A stretch of DNA of 13,672 nt from Pseudomonadota bacterium (GCA_023415605.1 JAEZKB010000036.1:1-13672), one strand, 5' to 3'; shown: positions 1 through 7,737, counted from the first letter of the stretch. The notes: generated by a model not told the origin, from the sequence alone. A program made the numbers and translations.

Positions 1-3000
1 CGCCGGGATCGGCGACAAAGCTATCGAGACCCTGGTCCTTCCAGCGCTGGCGTTCGGCGTCGAAGGCGGCTTGCTGGGTGGCCTTGAAGGCGGCAATGGA
101 CTGAGCGTCGCGGGCGAGGCCGGCGGCGTAGTCGGCGTAGGAGAACTTGGTCTCCTCTATCGTCACCGGATAGGCGCCGTGCGGGAAGGCGGCGCGGGCT
201 TCTATAAGCTCCTCGTGGCTCACCGGGAAAAACCGGATCTGATCGAAAAAGTCGAGCAGCCACGGCGCCTTGGCGAATTCAGCCGTCTTCCGCCAGGTGT
301 TCCAGACCTGGATGGTGCGACCGAAGAGCTGGTAGCCGCCCGGGCCTTCCATGCCGTAGATGCACATATAGGCGCCGCCGATGCCGACGGCGTTTTCGGG
401 CGTCCAGGTGCGGGCGGGGTTGTATTTGGTGGTGACCAGCCGGTGGCGAGGATCCATCGGGGTGGCGACGGGAGCACCGAGATAGACGTCGCCCAGGCCG
501 AGGACGAGGTAGTTGGCGTCAAAGATCGTCCGCTGCACCGCGGCGATGTCGGGCAGGCCGTTGATGCGGCGAATGAATTCGATGTTGTCGGGGCACCAGG
601 GCGCATCGGGGCGCACCAGTTCCTGGTACTTGCGCATGGCCAGCTGCGCCTGCGGGTCGTTCCAGGAGAGGGGGAGGTGCACGATGCGGCTGGGGACGAC
701 AACGTCTTCGGCGCGGGGGAGCGACTGCTCGATCTCGTTGAGAAGCCCGAGGAGGCGGGTGCGGGTGACGGCACTGCTATCGTAGTGGATCTGCAGCGAG
801 CGGATGCCCGGAGTGAGGTCTATGGGTCCGATGTTCGATTTCTGAACGGATTCCATCAACAGATGAACGCGCAGTCGCAGGGCGATATCGAGGGTCATAT
901 CCCCATATTCGACAAGGAGATTTTCGTCTCCCTGACGGCGATAGACGACGGGAACGGGTCCCGAATTCGACGATCCGACAATGGGCGACTGGGCGTCCTT
1001 GAAGCGATGCACCGCCGGTCCCGCGATCTTATCGCGTGGACGGGGCGCGGGGACAAAGCGGATGGTGTCGCCGGGCTTGAACTGTCCCATCTTCCAGAGC
1101 TGGTCGCGGGCGAGCACGGCGGGGCAGACGAAGCCGCCGAGGCTCGGACCGTCGGGGCCGAGAATGATCGGCATATCGCCGGTGAAGTCGATGGCGCCGA
1201 TGGCATAGGGATTGTCGTGGAGGTTGGAGGGGTGGAGGCCGGCTTCACCGCCATCCTTACGGGCCCAGACGGGCGCCGGACCAATGAGACGCACGCCGGT
1301 GCGGGCCGAGTTGAAATGCACTTCGTAGTCGGTCGAGAACAGCGTCTCGATATCGGCTTCGGCGAAGAAATCGGGCGAGCCGTGCGGGCCATAGACGACC
1401 TCGACGGTCCAGTGACGCGCGAGCTCAACCGGCGCCTCGGGCGGCAGCGCCGCTTGCGGCTGGCGGGCGAGATGGAGCACCTCACCAGCCTTGAGCACGC
1501 CGGTGGCGTGGCCTCCGAACTGCCCAAGGCCAAAGGTGGCACGCGAGCCGAGGACGACCGGCGCGGCGATACCGCCGTGGACGGCGAGATAGGCGCGCTG
1601 GCCCGGCCCGTCGACGGTGCCGATGTTGAGCACCTGGCCGGCCGCGACCTCGATGGCTGTGTCGTGCGGCACTGGCTGCCCATCGAGCTTCATCGGCATC
1701 CTGGCGCCGGCCAAGGCAATCGTCACCGGCGCGTGGAACCGGAGCGTCGGGCCCGAAACGGTGAGCTCCAAGGCCGTGGTCTGGTCGGCATTGCCGACCA
1801 GCCGGTTGGCGTGGCGGAAGTGATTTTCGTCCATCGGACCCGAGGGCGGTACGCCGACATGCCAGAGGCCGAGCCGGCCCGGCAATTCCTGCACGCTGGA
1901 TTGCGCGCCGGGGGCGATCACCTCAATGACGTCGGGCACGAAGGGGAAGGTGCGGAGCGCCGTGGTCGCCACCCTGCCCGAGGCCAGCAGGTCCGATGCG
2001 ACGATGGCGCGAAGATAGTCGAGATTGGTTTCGATGCCGAAGATCGAGGTCTTCTTCAATGCCTCGCCCAGCATGGCAATGGCGCCGGGACGATCGTCCG
2101 CGGCGACGATGATCTTGGCCAGCATCGGGTCGTAGAATGAGGTGACCTCGGTGCCGGTCTCGATCCAGGTGTCGACGCGGGCATTGCCGAACTTCACCTC
2201 GGTGAGGAGGCCGGCGCTGGGCTGGAAGTTAGCATGCGGGATCTCAGCGTAGAGACGCACTTCCATAGCGGCGCCCTTGGGGGCGAGCGGCGCGTCGGGG
2301 ATGACGTCCTCGCCGGCCGCCTGACGGATCATCCATTCGACCAGATCGATGCCGAACACCGCCTCGGTGACCGGATGCTCGACCTGCAGGCGGGTGTTGA
2401 CCTCGAGGAAGTAGAACTCCTCCCGGTCCGGATCATAGATGAACTCGACGGTACCGGCCGAGCGATAGCCGACCGCCTTGCCGAGATTGACGGCCGCTTC
2501 GTGCAGTCGGTAGCGAACCGTGGCCGAGAGGCCGGGAGCCGGGGTTTCCTCGAGCACTTTCTGGTTGCGGCGCTGTAGCGAACAATCGCGCTCGCCCAGA
2601 GCGATCACCCTGCCCTTGCCATCGCCGAACAGCTGTACCTCGATGTGGCGGGCATCAGAGACGAAGCGTTCGACATAGACGCGGGCATCGCCGAAGCTGG
2701 CCCGAGCGGTCCGCTGCACGCTGTCGAAGGCCGCTTCCAGTTCCGCGGCGTCGGCGCAGAGCGACATGCCGATGCCGCCGCCGCCGGCCGTCGATTTCAG
2801 CATGACCGGATAGCCGACCGCCTTCGCGGCGGCGAGCGCTTCGTCGGCCGAGGACAGAAGGCCGCTGCCCGGCAGGAGCGGCACGCCATTGGCAAGCGCC
2901 AGTTCCCGCGCCGTGTGCTTGAGACCAAAAGCCTCGATGTTCTCGGGCGTGGGGCCGATGAAAACGATGCCCTCGGCTTCGAGCCTGCGGGCAAACGCGG

Positions 3001-3265
3001 TGTTTTCGGAGAGAAAGCCGTAGCCTGGATGAACGGCTTCCGCGCCGGTGTCCCTGCAAGCGGCGATGACGGCTTCGACGTCGAGGTAAGAGTCCGCGGC
3101 GGGCGCCGGGCCGAGGCGCACCGCCTCGTCGGCCATGGCTACGGCCTTGGTGAAACGGTCCGCATCGGAATAGACCGCGACCGAGCGGATACCCATGCGC
3201 TTGAGCGTGCGAATGATCCGCACCGCGATCTCGCCGCGGTTGGCGATGAGGACTTTGCTGAACAT
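1..3265 (-). CDS. Guanidine carboxylase (usually annotated urea carboxylase), 3' end cut off by window edge
   Basis: Biotin-dependent carboxylase that uses ATP and bicarbonate to carboxylate guanidine (or urea) in the cytoplasm. The frame is open for 1088 codons from ATG at 3265 to the window edge. I spot-checked it at several points and saw no frameshift. Residues 1 to about 440 are the biotin carboxylase domain: K116, a glycine-rich ATP loop at 161-166 (after K157) and E288/N290/R292 fall at the same numbers as in E. coli AccC. About 440-740 is a KipA/AHS2-like domain and about 790-1010 a KipI/AHS1-like domain, together forming the carboxyltransferase. The family is about 1200 residues, so the C-terminal biotinyl domain lies outside the window. 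A GGAG sits 7 nt before the start. The guanidine assignment rests on the riboswitch at the head of the operon and the two DUF1989 genes just upstream; urea carboxylase is the alternative. Confidence 0.93.
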   Translation of the reverse strand, partial: MFSKVLIANRGEIAVRIIRTLKRMGIRSVAVYSDADRFTKAVAMADEAVRLGPAPAADSYLDVEAVIAACRDTGAEAVHPGYGFLSENTAFARRLEAEGIVFIGPTPENIEAFGLKHTARELALANGVPLLPGSGLLSSADEALAAAKAVGYPVMLKSTAGGGGIGMSLCADAAELEAAFDSVQRTARASFGDARVYVERFVSDARHIEVQLFGDGKGRVIALGERDCSLQRRNQKVLEETPAPGLSATVRYRLHEAAVNLGKAVGYRSAGTVEFIYDPDREEFYFLEVNTRLQVEHPVTEAVFGIDLVEWMIRQAAGEDVIPDAPLAPKGAAMEVRLYAEIPHANFQPSAGLLTEVKFGNARVDTWIETGTEVTSFYDPMLAKIIVAADDRPGAIAMLGEALKKTSIFGIETNLDYLRAIVASDLLASGRVATTALRTFPFVPDVIEVIAPGAQSSVQELPGRLGLWHVGVPPSGPMDENHFRHANRLVGNADQTTALELTVSGPTLRFHAPVTIALAGARMPMKLDGQPVPHDTAIEVAAGQVLNIGTVDGPGQRAYLAVHGGIAAPVVLGSRATFGLGQFGGHATGVLKAGEVLHLARQPQAALPPEAPVELARHWTVEVVYGPHGSPDFFAEADIETLFSTDYEVHFNSARTGVRLIGPAPVWARKDGGEAGLHPSNLHDNPYAIGAIDFTGDMPIILGPDGPSLGGFVCPAVLARDQLWKMGQFKPGDTIRFVPAPRPRDKIAGPAVHRFKDAQSPIVGSSNSGPVPVVYRRQGDENLLVEYGDMTLDIALRLRVHLLMESVQKSNIGPIDLTPGIRSLQIHYDSSAVTRTRLLGLLNEIEQSLPRAEDVVVPSRIVHLPLSWNDPQAQLAMRKYQELVRPDAPWCPDNIEFIRRINGLPDIAAVQRTIFDANYLVLGLGDVYLGAPVATPMDPRHRLVTTKYNPARTWTPENAVGIGGAYMCIYGMEGPGGYQLFGRTIQVWNTWRKTAEFAKAPWLLDFFDQIRFFPVSHEELIEARAAFPHGAYPVTIEETKFSYADYAAGLARDAQSIAAFKATQQAAFDAERQRWKDQGLDSFVADPG

Positions 3266-3318
3266 CAGAGGGCTCCGACGTTCTGGATCGAGACAAGGGC
3301 CCGCACCAACGTCTTCAT
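3265..3318 (-). CDS. Possible 17-residue coupling peptide between deiminase and carboxylase genes
   Basis: A mini-ORF fills the 49-bp gap between the small DUF1989 gene and the carboxylase. Its ATG (3318-3316) overlaps the upstream TGA as ATGA, and its own TGA shares one base with the carboxylase ATG (TGATG). The peptide reads MKTLVRALVSIQNVGAL. A GGAGG and a GGGGA lie just upstream of its ATG. The architecture suggests ribosomes could be handed from one gene to the next, but a frame this short may be open by chance. No known family is recognised. Confidence 0.3.
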   Translation of the reverse strand: MKTLVRALVSIQNVGAL

Positions 3319-3938
3319 TCCCCTGCCTCCCAGATCAGGACCTGGGCGGGGGTCGGGTTGAAGCCGTTGCAGGGGTTGTTGACCTGCGGGCAGTTGGAGA
3401 TGACGCAGAGGACGTCCATCTCGGCGACGAGCTCGACATAGTCGCCCGGGTTGGAAAGGCCATCGACGATGGTCATTTCACCCGAGGGCTCGATCGGCAC
3501 GTTCATGAAGAAGTTGATGTTGGGGACGATGTCGCGCTTGCTCATGCCGTGCCTGGACACTTCGAGCAGGAAGTTGTCGCGACAGGCGTGGAGGTAGCGC
3601 GTCTCGTGGCCGAAGCGGACGGTGTTGCTCTCGCACGAGCAGGCGCCGGCCATGGTGTCGTGCCGGCCGCATGTATCGGCCACCACCGTGAGCATGACAT
3701 TGCCCTCGTTGGAGACGACCTTGGTGCCCACACCGACATAGGCCGAGCCCTGTACACGTAGCGTGTCCTGAGCGGAGTAGCGTTCGGCAAAGTCATCGGC
3801 GCGGTAGAAGATCGTATCGACGGCCTGCTGGCCTTCGCTGTCGACGATGCGGATCACCTGCCCCTTGCGGACAAAGCCGGACCACGGGGCCTCGGCAGGG
3901 ATGCGGTGGTTCTGCGTGGCGGTGGTTTCTGTGCGCAT
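3315..3938 (-). CDS. Carboxyguanidine deiminase, smaller DUF1989 subunit (UAAP family)
   Basis: A 207-residue DUF1989 protein, long annotated as a urea carboxylase or urea amidolyase associated protein. From published work recalled here, the paired DUF1989 proteins form carboxyguanidine deiminase (CgdAB), which converts the carboxylase product to allophanate and ammonia. I do not assign A or B. Likely metal or catalytic residues are visible: C90 and H93 in DTCGRHD, C100 and C102 in ACSC, and C119 in LHACRD; two more cysteines sit near the C terminus (NCPQVNNPCNG). The ATG at 3938 was chosen because it begins one base after the upstream gene's stop and has a G-rich Shine-Dalgarno (GGGGGT) about 5 nt before it. 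A longer in-frame reading to 4139 would overlap the upstream gene. It is cytoplasmic and co-transcribed with the carboxylase. Confidence 0.88.
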   Translation of the reverse strand: MRTETTATQNHRIPAEAPWSGFVRKGQVIRIVDSEGQQAVDTIFYRADDFAERYSAQDTLRVQGSAYVGVGTKVVSNEGNVMLTVVADTCGRHDTMAGACSCESNTVRFGHETRYLHACRDNFLLEVSRHGMSKRDIVPNINFFMNVPIEPSGEMTIVDGLSNPGDYVELVAEMDVLCVISNCPQVNNPCNGFNPTPAQVLIWEAGE

Positions 3939-3939
3939 G

Positions 3940-4746
3940 TCAGACCCCCGCAAGAGCGTTGTTTTCGAAGCCGCGAATGGCTTCGGCACTGACGGTGCGG
4001 CAGAGGTCGTCGGCGGCCACGGGCGCGACATAGCGGGTAACGCTGACCGGCGCTGGCGTGTAACTCGGCGACGGATCGAGCGGATGCGGACAGTTCGAGA
4101 GGGCGAGATAGAGATCCATCTCGGCGCGCAGATCGACATAGTCGCCGCCGCCGTTGAGGAGGTCGGCGCACCAGGTCATGGTGCCGTCCTGCTGGACGCG
4201 AACCGGAGCAAAGAGATTGAGCGCCATCGGAATGTCGCGGCGGGTGAGGCCCAGCTTGCCGGCGGCGAGCACCAAGTCGTCGCGAGTGTTGCGGGTCGCG
4301 CCGGGATAGCGCGCGGCGTTGGAGGCGGCAGTGGAGCCGCCCATCAGCACATCGTGGGCGCCGCCGGTCGAATCCTCGGTGACCGAGAGCAGCACCCGGC
4401 CCATGTCGGAGAACAGCACCCTGCCCTTCTGCACCTTGGTGTTCCACTGCACCTTGACGGTGTCGGGGAGGTTCAAGCGCTCGCTCGGGTCGCGGGCGCT
4501 CCAGCACACCATGGCTACTGAGGAGAAGCCGGCGGACTGATGGATACGGAGGCTCTCTCCCCGCTTCAGTTCGGTCCACCAGTACCAGCCGCCGGGGATG
4601 GTCTCGACGTGCAACGGTGCCTCGATCGGCGCGGGCGGCAACGGGCTGGGGTCGGGCAGCGCGCGGGGGGCGAACTCGAGGCCCTTGCGCTGATGCTCCT
4701 CGTAGCGGGCGCGGTCGGCGGCGATCTGCTCGGGGGTACGGCTCAT
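3940..4746 (-). CDS. Carboxyguanidine deiminase, larger DUF1989 subunit (UAAP family)
   Basis: A 268-residue DUF1989 protein and the partner of the next gene. An N-terminal extension of about 45 residues, rich in Pro, Arg and Glu, precedes the conserved PGGWYWWTEL segment; the DUF1989 core follows to about residue 245. The ATG at 4746 overlaps the ABC ATPase stop (ATGA), so translation is probably coupled. Where the small subunit has DTCGRHD and ACSCES, this one has STGGAHD and GGSTAAS. The histidine is kept but the cysteines are lost. This suggests the larger subunit is structural or shapes the active site, while the smaller one carries the metal (inference). The literature is inconsistent about UAAP1/UAAP2 numbering, so none is given. 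No signal peptide or membrane segment is seen. Confidence 0.86.
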   Translation of the reverse strand: MSRTPEQIAADRARYEEHQRKGLEFAPRALPDPSPLPPAPIEAPLHVETIPGGWYWWTELKRGESLRIHQSAGFSSVAMVCWSARDPSERLNLPDTVKVQWNTKVQKGRVLFSDMGRVLLSVTEDSTGGAHDVLMGGSTAASNAARYPGATRNTRDDLVLAAGKLGLTRRDIPMALNLFAPVRVQQDGTMTWCADLLNGGGDYVDLRAEMDLYLALSNCPHPLDPSPSYTPAPVSVTRYVAPVAADDLCRTVSAEAIRGFENNALAGV

Positions 4747-5591
4747 GACAGGGCTCCTTGCGGGATGAGGACCGGGTCGTCCCGGTCTGGGCCCCGTGGA
4801 GCGATCGGGTCGTCCCGATCAGGGCGGTCAGCTGCGATGTCCTGGGGTGCGTCCGGGTCGAAACCGCCCGCAACACGCGGCGGCCACACAGTGATGTCGT
4901 TGCCGAGCGAGGCGCCGTAGCGCTCACGGTCGGCGGGCGCATTGCGAGGGCGCTCGAAGGCGATGATGCGGGTGCCGAGCGTGAAGGCCTCGCGCATGTC
5001 GTGGGTGACCATGACGACAGTCAAATCAGTCTCGTTCCAGAGCCGCTTCATCAGTACGTGGATGTCGGCGCGGATGCCGGGGTCGAGGGCGCCGAAGGGC
5101 TCATCGAGGAGCAGCACGCGGGGGCGCGTGATAAGGGCCTGCGCCAGCGCCAGCCGCTGCTGCATGCCGCCGGAGAGCTGGGCCGGATATTTATCTTCGG
5201 ATCCCGCCAGGCCGACCTCGGCGATGAGGGCCCGAGCCATGTCGACGGCGGCCCGTCGGGCTGGACCGAACAGTCTAGCGCGTAGACGGGAGGCTTCGAA
5301 CTCCTTGCCGAGCATGACATTGCCGAGCACGGTCAGATGGGGAAACACGGAATAGCGTTGGAACACCACGCCGCGATCTGGTCCCGGCTCTGGCGACAGC
5401 GGCCTGCCGTCAAGGATGATGGTTCCCTGGGTCGGTTGTTCCTCGCCGAGAAGCAGTTTCAGGAAGGTAGTCTTGCCGCAGCCGGAGGGACCGACGAGCG
5501 CCACAAATGCACGCTCGGCGATATCGAGCGATATGCGCTCGAGGACGATCTGATCGCCGTATTCCTTCCAGACATTCTCGACCCGGATCAT
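4743..5591 (-). CDS. ABC importer ATPase of guanidine/urea-carboxylase operon (NitT/TauT type)
   Basis: A 282-residue nucleotide-binding subunit that would power uptake with the permease and binding protein encoded upstream. Walker A is GPSGCGKTT at 34-42, the signature LSGGMQQR at about 138-145, Walker B RVLLLDEP at 158-165 and the switch histidine H197 (VTHD). The start MIRVENVW at 5591 overlaps the permease stop by 4 bp (ATGA); an in-frame start further upstream would run deep into the permease gene. The last 40 residues are an acidic, proline-rich extension after the usual NitT/TauT ATPase end. They include two 11-residue units starting DRDDP at 259 and 270, encoded by palindromic DNA at 4770-4820. 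Substrate assignment to guanidine comes from the riboswitch-led operon, not from the ATPase itself. Confidence 0.93.
   Translation of the reverse strand: MIRVENVWKEYGDQIVLERISLDIAERAFVALVGPSGCGKTTFLKLLLGEEQPTQGTIILDGRPLSPEPGPDRGVVFQRYSVFPHLTVLGNVMLGKEFEASRLRARLFGPARRAAVDMARALIAEVGLAGSEDKYPAQLSGGMQQRLALAQALITRPRVLLLDEPFGALDPGIRADIHVLMKRLWNETDLTVVMVTHDMREAFTLGTRIIAFERPRNAPADRERYGASLGNDITVWPPRVAGGFDPDAPQDIAADRPDRDDPIAPRGPDRDDPVLIPQGALS
4770..4820. repeat. Two 18-bp palindromic direct repeats inside the ATPase tail
   Basis: GACCGGGTCGTCCCGGTC (4770-4787) and GATCGGGTCGTCCCGATC (4803-4820) are 33 bp apart. Each has perfect 7-bp arms around a TCGT centre, and the two differ by only one compensated base pair. 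The 33-bp period keeps frame and produces the 11-residue repeat in the ATPase tail. This could be a short duplication or a small palindromic element tolerated in coding sequence just before the next gene's start. Confidence 0.8.
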
Positions 5592-6406
5592 GACGGCTTC
5601 CCCAACACGGACCACGGGAAAACCTTGGCCGAGAGCCAATCGAGCAGGACGTTGGTGACGACCGCCAGGAGCGTGATCCAGATCACGTAAGGGAAGATCA
5701 CATCCATTGAGAGGTAGCGGCGGACGAGGAAGATGCGGTAGCCGAGGCCGGAGTCGGCCGAGATGGCCTCGGCGGCGATGAGGAAGAGCCAGGCGGGGCC
5801 GAGCTGCAGTCGGAGACAGGTGATCAGCCGCGGCAATACCTGCGGGAGCACGACGCGGAGCGCGATCTGCCAGGAGGTGGCCCCCAACGTCTCGGCCTTG
5901 ACGATCATCTCGCGCGGCATCTCCAGCACCTTGAGGGCCAAATCGCGAATCATGATCGGGGCGACGCCGATGACGATAAGGGTGATCTTCGACGTCTCGC
6001 CCAGGCCCATGACGATGAAGAGGATGGGCAGCAGCGCCAGCGGCGGCACCATGGAGACCGCGGCAAGGAACGGCGCCAGGAGCGCTCGCACGTAGGGGAA
6101 CATGCCAACGATCATGCCGACGACCAGCGCGATCGCCGTCGAGATGCCGAGGGCTGAAAAGAGGCGCGAGAGGCTCGCCAGCGTGTCTGACCAGAGGATG
6201 AATTCGCCGGTGCGCGGATCGGCGACGAAGGCCAGACGATTGATCGCGTCAGCAATGCTGGTGAGCGCCGGAAGCAGCTTGTCGCTGGGGTTCTCCGCCA
6301 GCCGCGCCGCCGAGCCGACGCCGTAGGCAACAAACAGCAGCGCAAAGGGCAGCAGGGCGAGGAGCAACTGCGTCGTGCGGCTTGGGCGGAGATTGATGAG
6401 GCGCAT
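5588..6406 (-). CDS. ABC importer permease of guanidine/urea-carboxylase operon (NitT/TauT type)
   Basis: A 272-residue inner-membrane permease of the BPD_transp_1 (TauC/SsuC) type, expected to act as a homodimer with the downstream ATPase. Hydrophobic segments lie at about 12-32, 84-104, 108-132, 137-153, 195-215 and 238-260. The cytoplasmic ATPase-coupling (EAA) loop is at about 166-195, with the core AETLGATSWQIALRVVLPQ. The ATG at 6406 gives a start in the short basic N terminus (MRLINLRPSR). The stop overlaps the ATPase ATG by 4 bp. An 81-bp gap holding a strong hairpin separates it from the binding-protein gene, so it is probably expressed at a lower level than that gene. Confidence 0.92.
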   Translation of the reverse strand: MRLINLRPSRTTQLLLALLPFALLFVAYGVGSAARLAENPSDKLLPALTSIADAINRLAFVADPRTGEFILWSDTLASLSRLFSALGISTAIALVVGMIVGMFPYVRALLAPFLAAVSMVPPLALLPILFIVMGLGETSKITLIVIGVAPIMIRDLALKVLEMPREMIVKAETLGATSWQIALRVVLPQVLPRLITCLRLQLGPAWLFLIAAEAISADSGLGYRIFLVRRYLSMDVIFPYVIWITLLAVVTNVLLDWLSAKVFPWSVLGKPS

Positions 6407-6435
6407 GATGACTCCGGCGTTGTGCTCTGCTGATG

Positions 6436-6478
6436 ACCGTCTCCCACCTCTCCCATCACGGCAGAGGTGGGAGACGGT
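6436..6478. repeat. Perfect 16-bp inverted repeat between binding-protein and permease genes
   Basis: ACCGTCTCCCACCTCT (6436-6451) and its exact reverse complement (6463-6478) flank an 11-nt loop. The hairpin begins 10 nt after the binding-protein stop codon. No T-run follows it on the minus-strand transcript, so it is not a classical terminator. It more likely stabilises the 3' end of the binding-protein message or causes partial termination. It may also be a copy of a genome-wide intergenic palindrome. Confidence 0.85.
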
Positions 6479-6487
6479 GTCATTCGG

Positions 6488-7558
6488 CTAGAGCGCACCT
6501 TCCGCAGCAGCCTGCATGTAGGTGGCGGTAAAGCGCAGCTTGGTGTTGGCGGCGTCGCCAAGGACTTCACCCGATGGCAGCTCGATGCCGATGACATCGG
6601 CCGACGGCGCGCCGGAGCCGAGCAGGCCCTTGTCGAAGAGGAAGGTGCGGACCTTATCCATGGTCGTCTTCAGGTCCGGGCTGGAGGTGAAGGCAACGGC
6701 TTCCGCCGGGGTCGCAAAAAGCTTGGTCGCCGCGAGTTGCGACTCGAACCCGGCTTGGTCGGTGCCGGAGGCGGCACCCATGGCTGCCCGCGCGGCGGCG
6801 CCTTCGGGTGTGTCGGCGGTCATCACCGCCATGGTGTCGTACCAAATGCCGGCCAGCGCCTTGCCGAAATCCGGATTGGCGGCCAGCACCTCGGTGTTGG
6901 CCACCATCATGTCGATGATCTCGCCCGGAATCTGGGCAGAGTCGAAGACTTTCGTAGCGCCCGGCAGCGCCACGATCTCCGAGACCATCGGGTTCCAGGT
7001 CACCATGGCGGTCACTTCCGGGGTCTGGAAGGCGCCGACCATGTCGGGGTCGGAAGTGTTCACGACGTTGACGTCGCGTTCGGTGAGGCCGACCGAGTCC
7101 AGCCCGCGGGCGAGGAGATAGTGGCTCACCGAAAACTCGACGAGGTTGACCGGCTGGCCCTTGATGTCGGCGAGAGTGGTCTTGTCCTTGAGGATCACCG
7201 CATCGTTGCCGGCGGAGAAATCGCCGATGATCACGGCTGTGGTGTCGACGCCGCCAGCGGCCGGGATCGAGAGGCCATCCATGTTGGTGAGCGTCACCGC
7301 GTCATAGGCCCCGGCGGTGTACTGGTTGATGGACTCGACATAGTCGTTGAACTGGGTGACCTCGATGGTGAGGCCGTATTTGTCGGCCCATTTCTTGACG
7401 ATGCCGGTGTCGGCCGCATAGCCCCAGGGCATCCAGCCGACATAGATCGACCAGGCGACCTTGAAGTCCTTCTTTTCCTGCGCCTCTGCGAAGGTCGCGC
7501 TGCCGGCGAGCAGTGCGGCGAGGGCCAGTGTCGAAACCAGTTTGTTGACGAAGTGCAT
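6488..7558 (-). CDS. Periplasmic binding protein of guanidine/urea-carboxylase-region ABC importer
   Basis: A 356-residue solute-binding protein of the NitT/TauT/SsuA group, resembling the family named 'ABC transporter periplasmic binding protein, urea carboxylase region' (TIGR03427, from memory). A Sec signal peptide covers residues 1-26 (MHFVNK, then a hydrophobic core, with likely cleavage AEA|QE). The mature start KVAWSIYVGWMPWGYA is followed by the NMDGLSIPAAGGVDTTAV region typical of the group. The ATG at 7558 was chosen over an in-frame ATG at 7603 because it gives a proper signal peptide and has an AGGGGA ribosome site 6 nt upstream; the longer version would also run into the riboswitch expression platform. 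It is the first gene after the sigma-54 promoter and the guanidine-I riboswitch, so guanidine is the best substrate guess. Urea or another guanidino compound is possible. Confidence 0.93.
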   Translation of the reverse strand: MHFVNKLVSTLALAALLAGSATFAEAQEKKDFKVAWSIYVGWMPWGYAADTGIVKKWADKYGLTIEVTQFNDYVESINQYTAGAYDAVTLTNMDGLSIPAAGGVDTTAVIIGDFSAGNDAVILKDKTTLADIKGQPVNLVEFSVSHYLLARGLDSVGLTERDVNVVNTSDPDMVGAFQTPEVTAMVTWNPMVSEIVALPGATKVFDSAQIPGEIIDMMVANTEVLAANPDFGKALAGIWYDTMAVMTADTPEGAAARAAMGAASGTDQAGFESQLAATKLFATPAEAVAFTSSPDLKTTMDKVRTFLFDKGLLGSGAPSADVIGIELPSGEVLGDAANTKLRFTATYMQAAAEGAL

Positions 7559-7564
7559 GTCCAG

Positions 7565-7607
7565 TCCCCTGTTGTGGGGATTGGCAAGACCACGCGCCGC
7601 CAATCCC
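7565..7607 (-). promoter_or_regulatory. Candidate expression platform of the riboswitch with mutually exclusive hairpins
   Basis: A 9-bp stem pairs GGGATTGGC (7607-7599 on the transcript) with GCCAATCCC (7585-7577). The 3' arm overlaps the CCCC at 7579-7576, which could otherwise pair across a 6-nt loop with the GGGG of the ribosome-binding site (7569-7566). The two pairings exclude each other: the long stem leaves the ribosome site open, the short one hides it. No T-run follows, so control of translation is more likely than termination. How the aptamer couples to this is not visible. Confidence 0.5.
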
Positions 7608-7620
7608 TTGGCCTACGAGG

Positions 7621-7716
7621 TCTCCCGGGATTTTGTCCCGCCGTGTCCCGGCCGGATGTCTCCCGGGCCGGTCGAGGCTCTCGGACCAGTCGCACCGTGC
7701 AGCGCCGGAACCCTAG
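7621..7716 (-). promoter_or_regulatory. Guanidine-I (ykkC) riboswitch aptamer
   Basis: The minus-strand leader carries the ykkC landmarks in the right order: CTAGGGTTCCGG (7716-7705), ACTGGTCCGAGAG (7690-7678), ACACGGCGGGACAAAA (7646-7631) and TCCCGGGAGA (7630-7621). Between the second and third is a GC-rich variable segment, as expected. This class binds guanidinium and acts as an on-switch for guanidine export, carboxylase and uptake genes. It lies 62 nt before the ATG of the binding-protein gene, so guanidine is expected to turn on the whole importer-deiminase-carboxylase operon. Confidence 0.95.
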
Positions 7717-7737
7717 CCCCTAACTCGATGGGGACGT

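Noticed and set aside
71..2140. 689-codon open frame on the plus strand
   Set aside because: It lies entirely antisense to the carboxylase, whose conserved domains and active-site residues are in the minus frame. High GC leaves long shadow frames open.
2645..3361. 238-codon plus-strand frame
   Set aside because: Antisense shadow of the biotin carboxylase domain; composition is typical of a high-GC shadow and no domain is recognisable.
3854..4942. 362-codon minus-strand frame over the large DUF1989 gene
   Set aside because: Arg/Pro/Ser-rich shadow; the DUF1989 protein is in a different frame.
6467..7723. 418-codon plus-strand frame
   Set aside because: Antisense to the binding-protein gene and running through the riboswitch; no recognisable domain.
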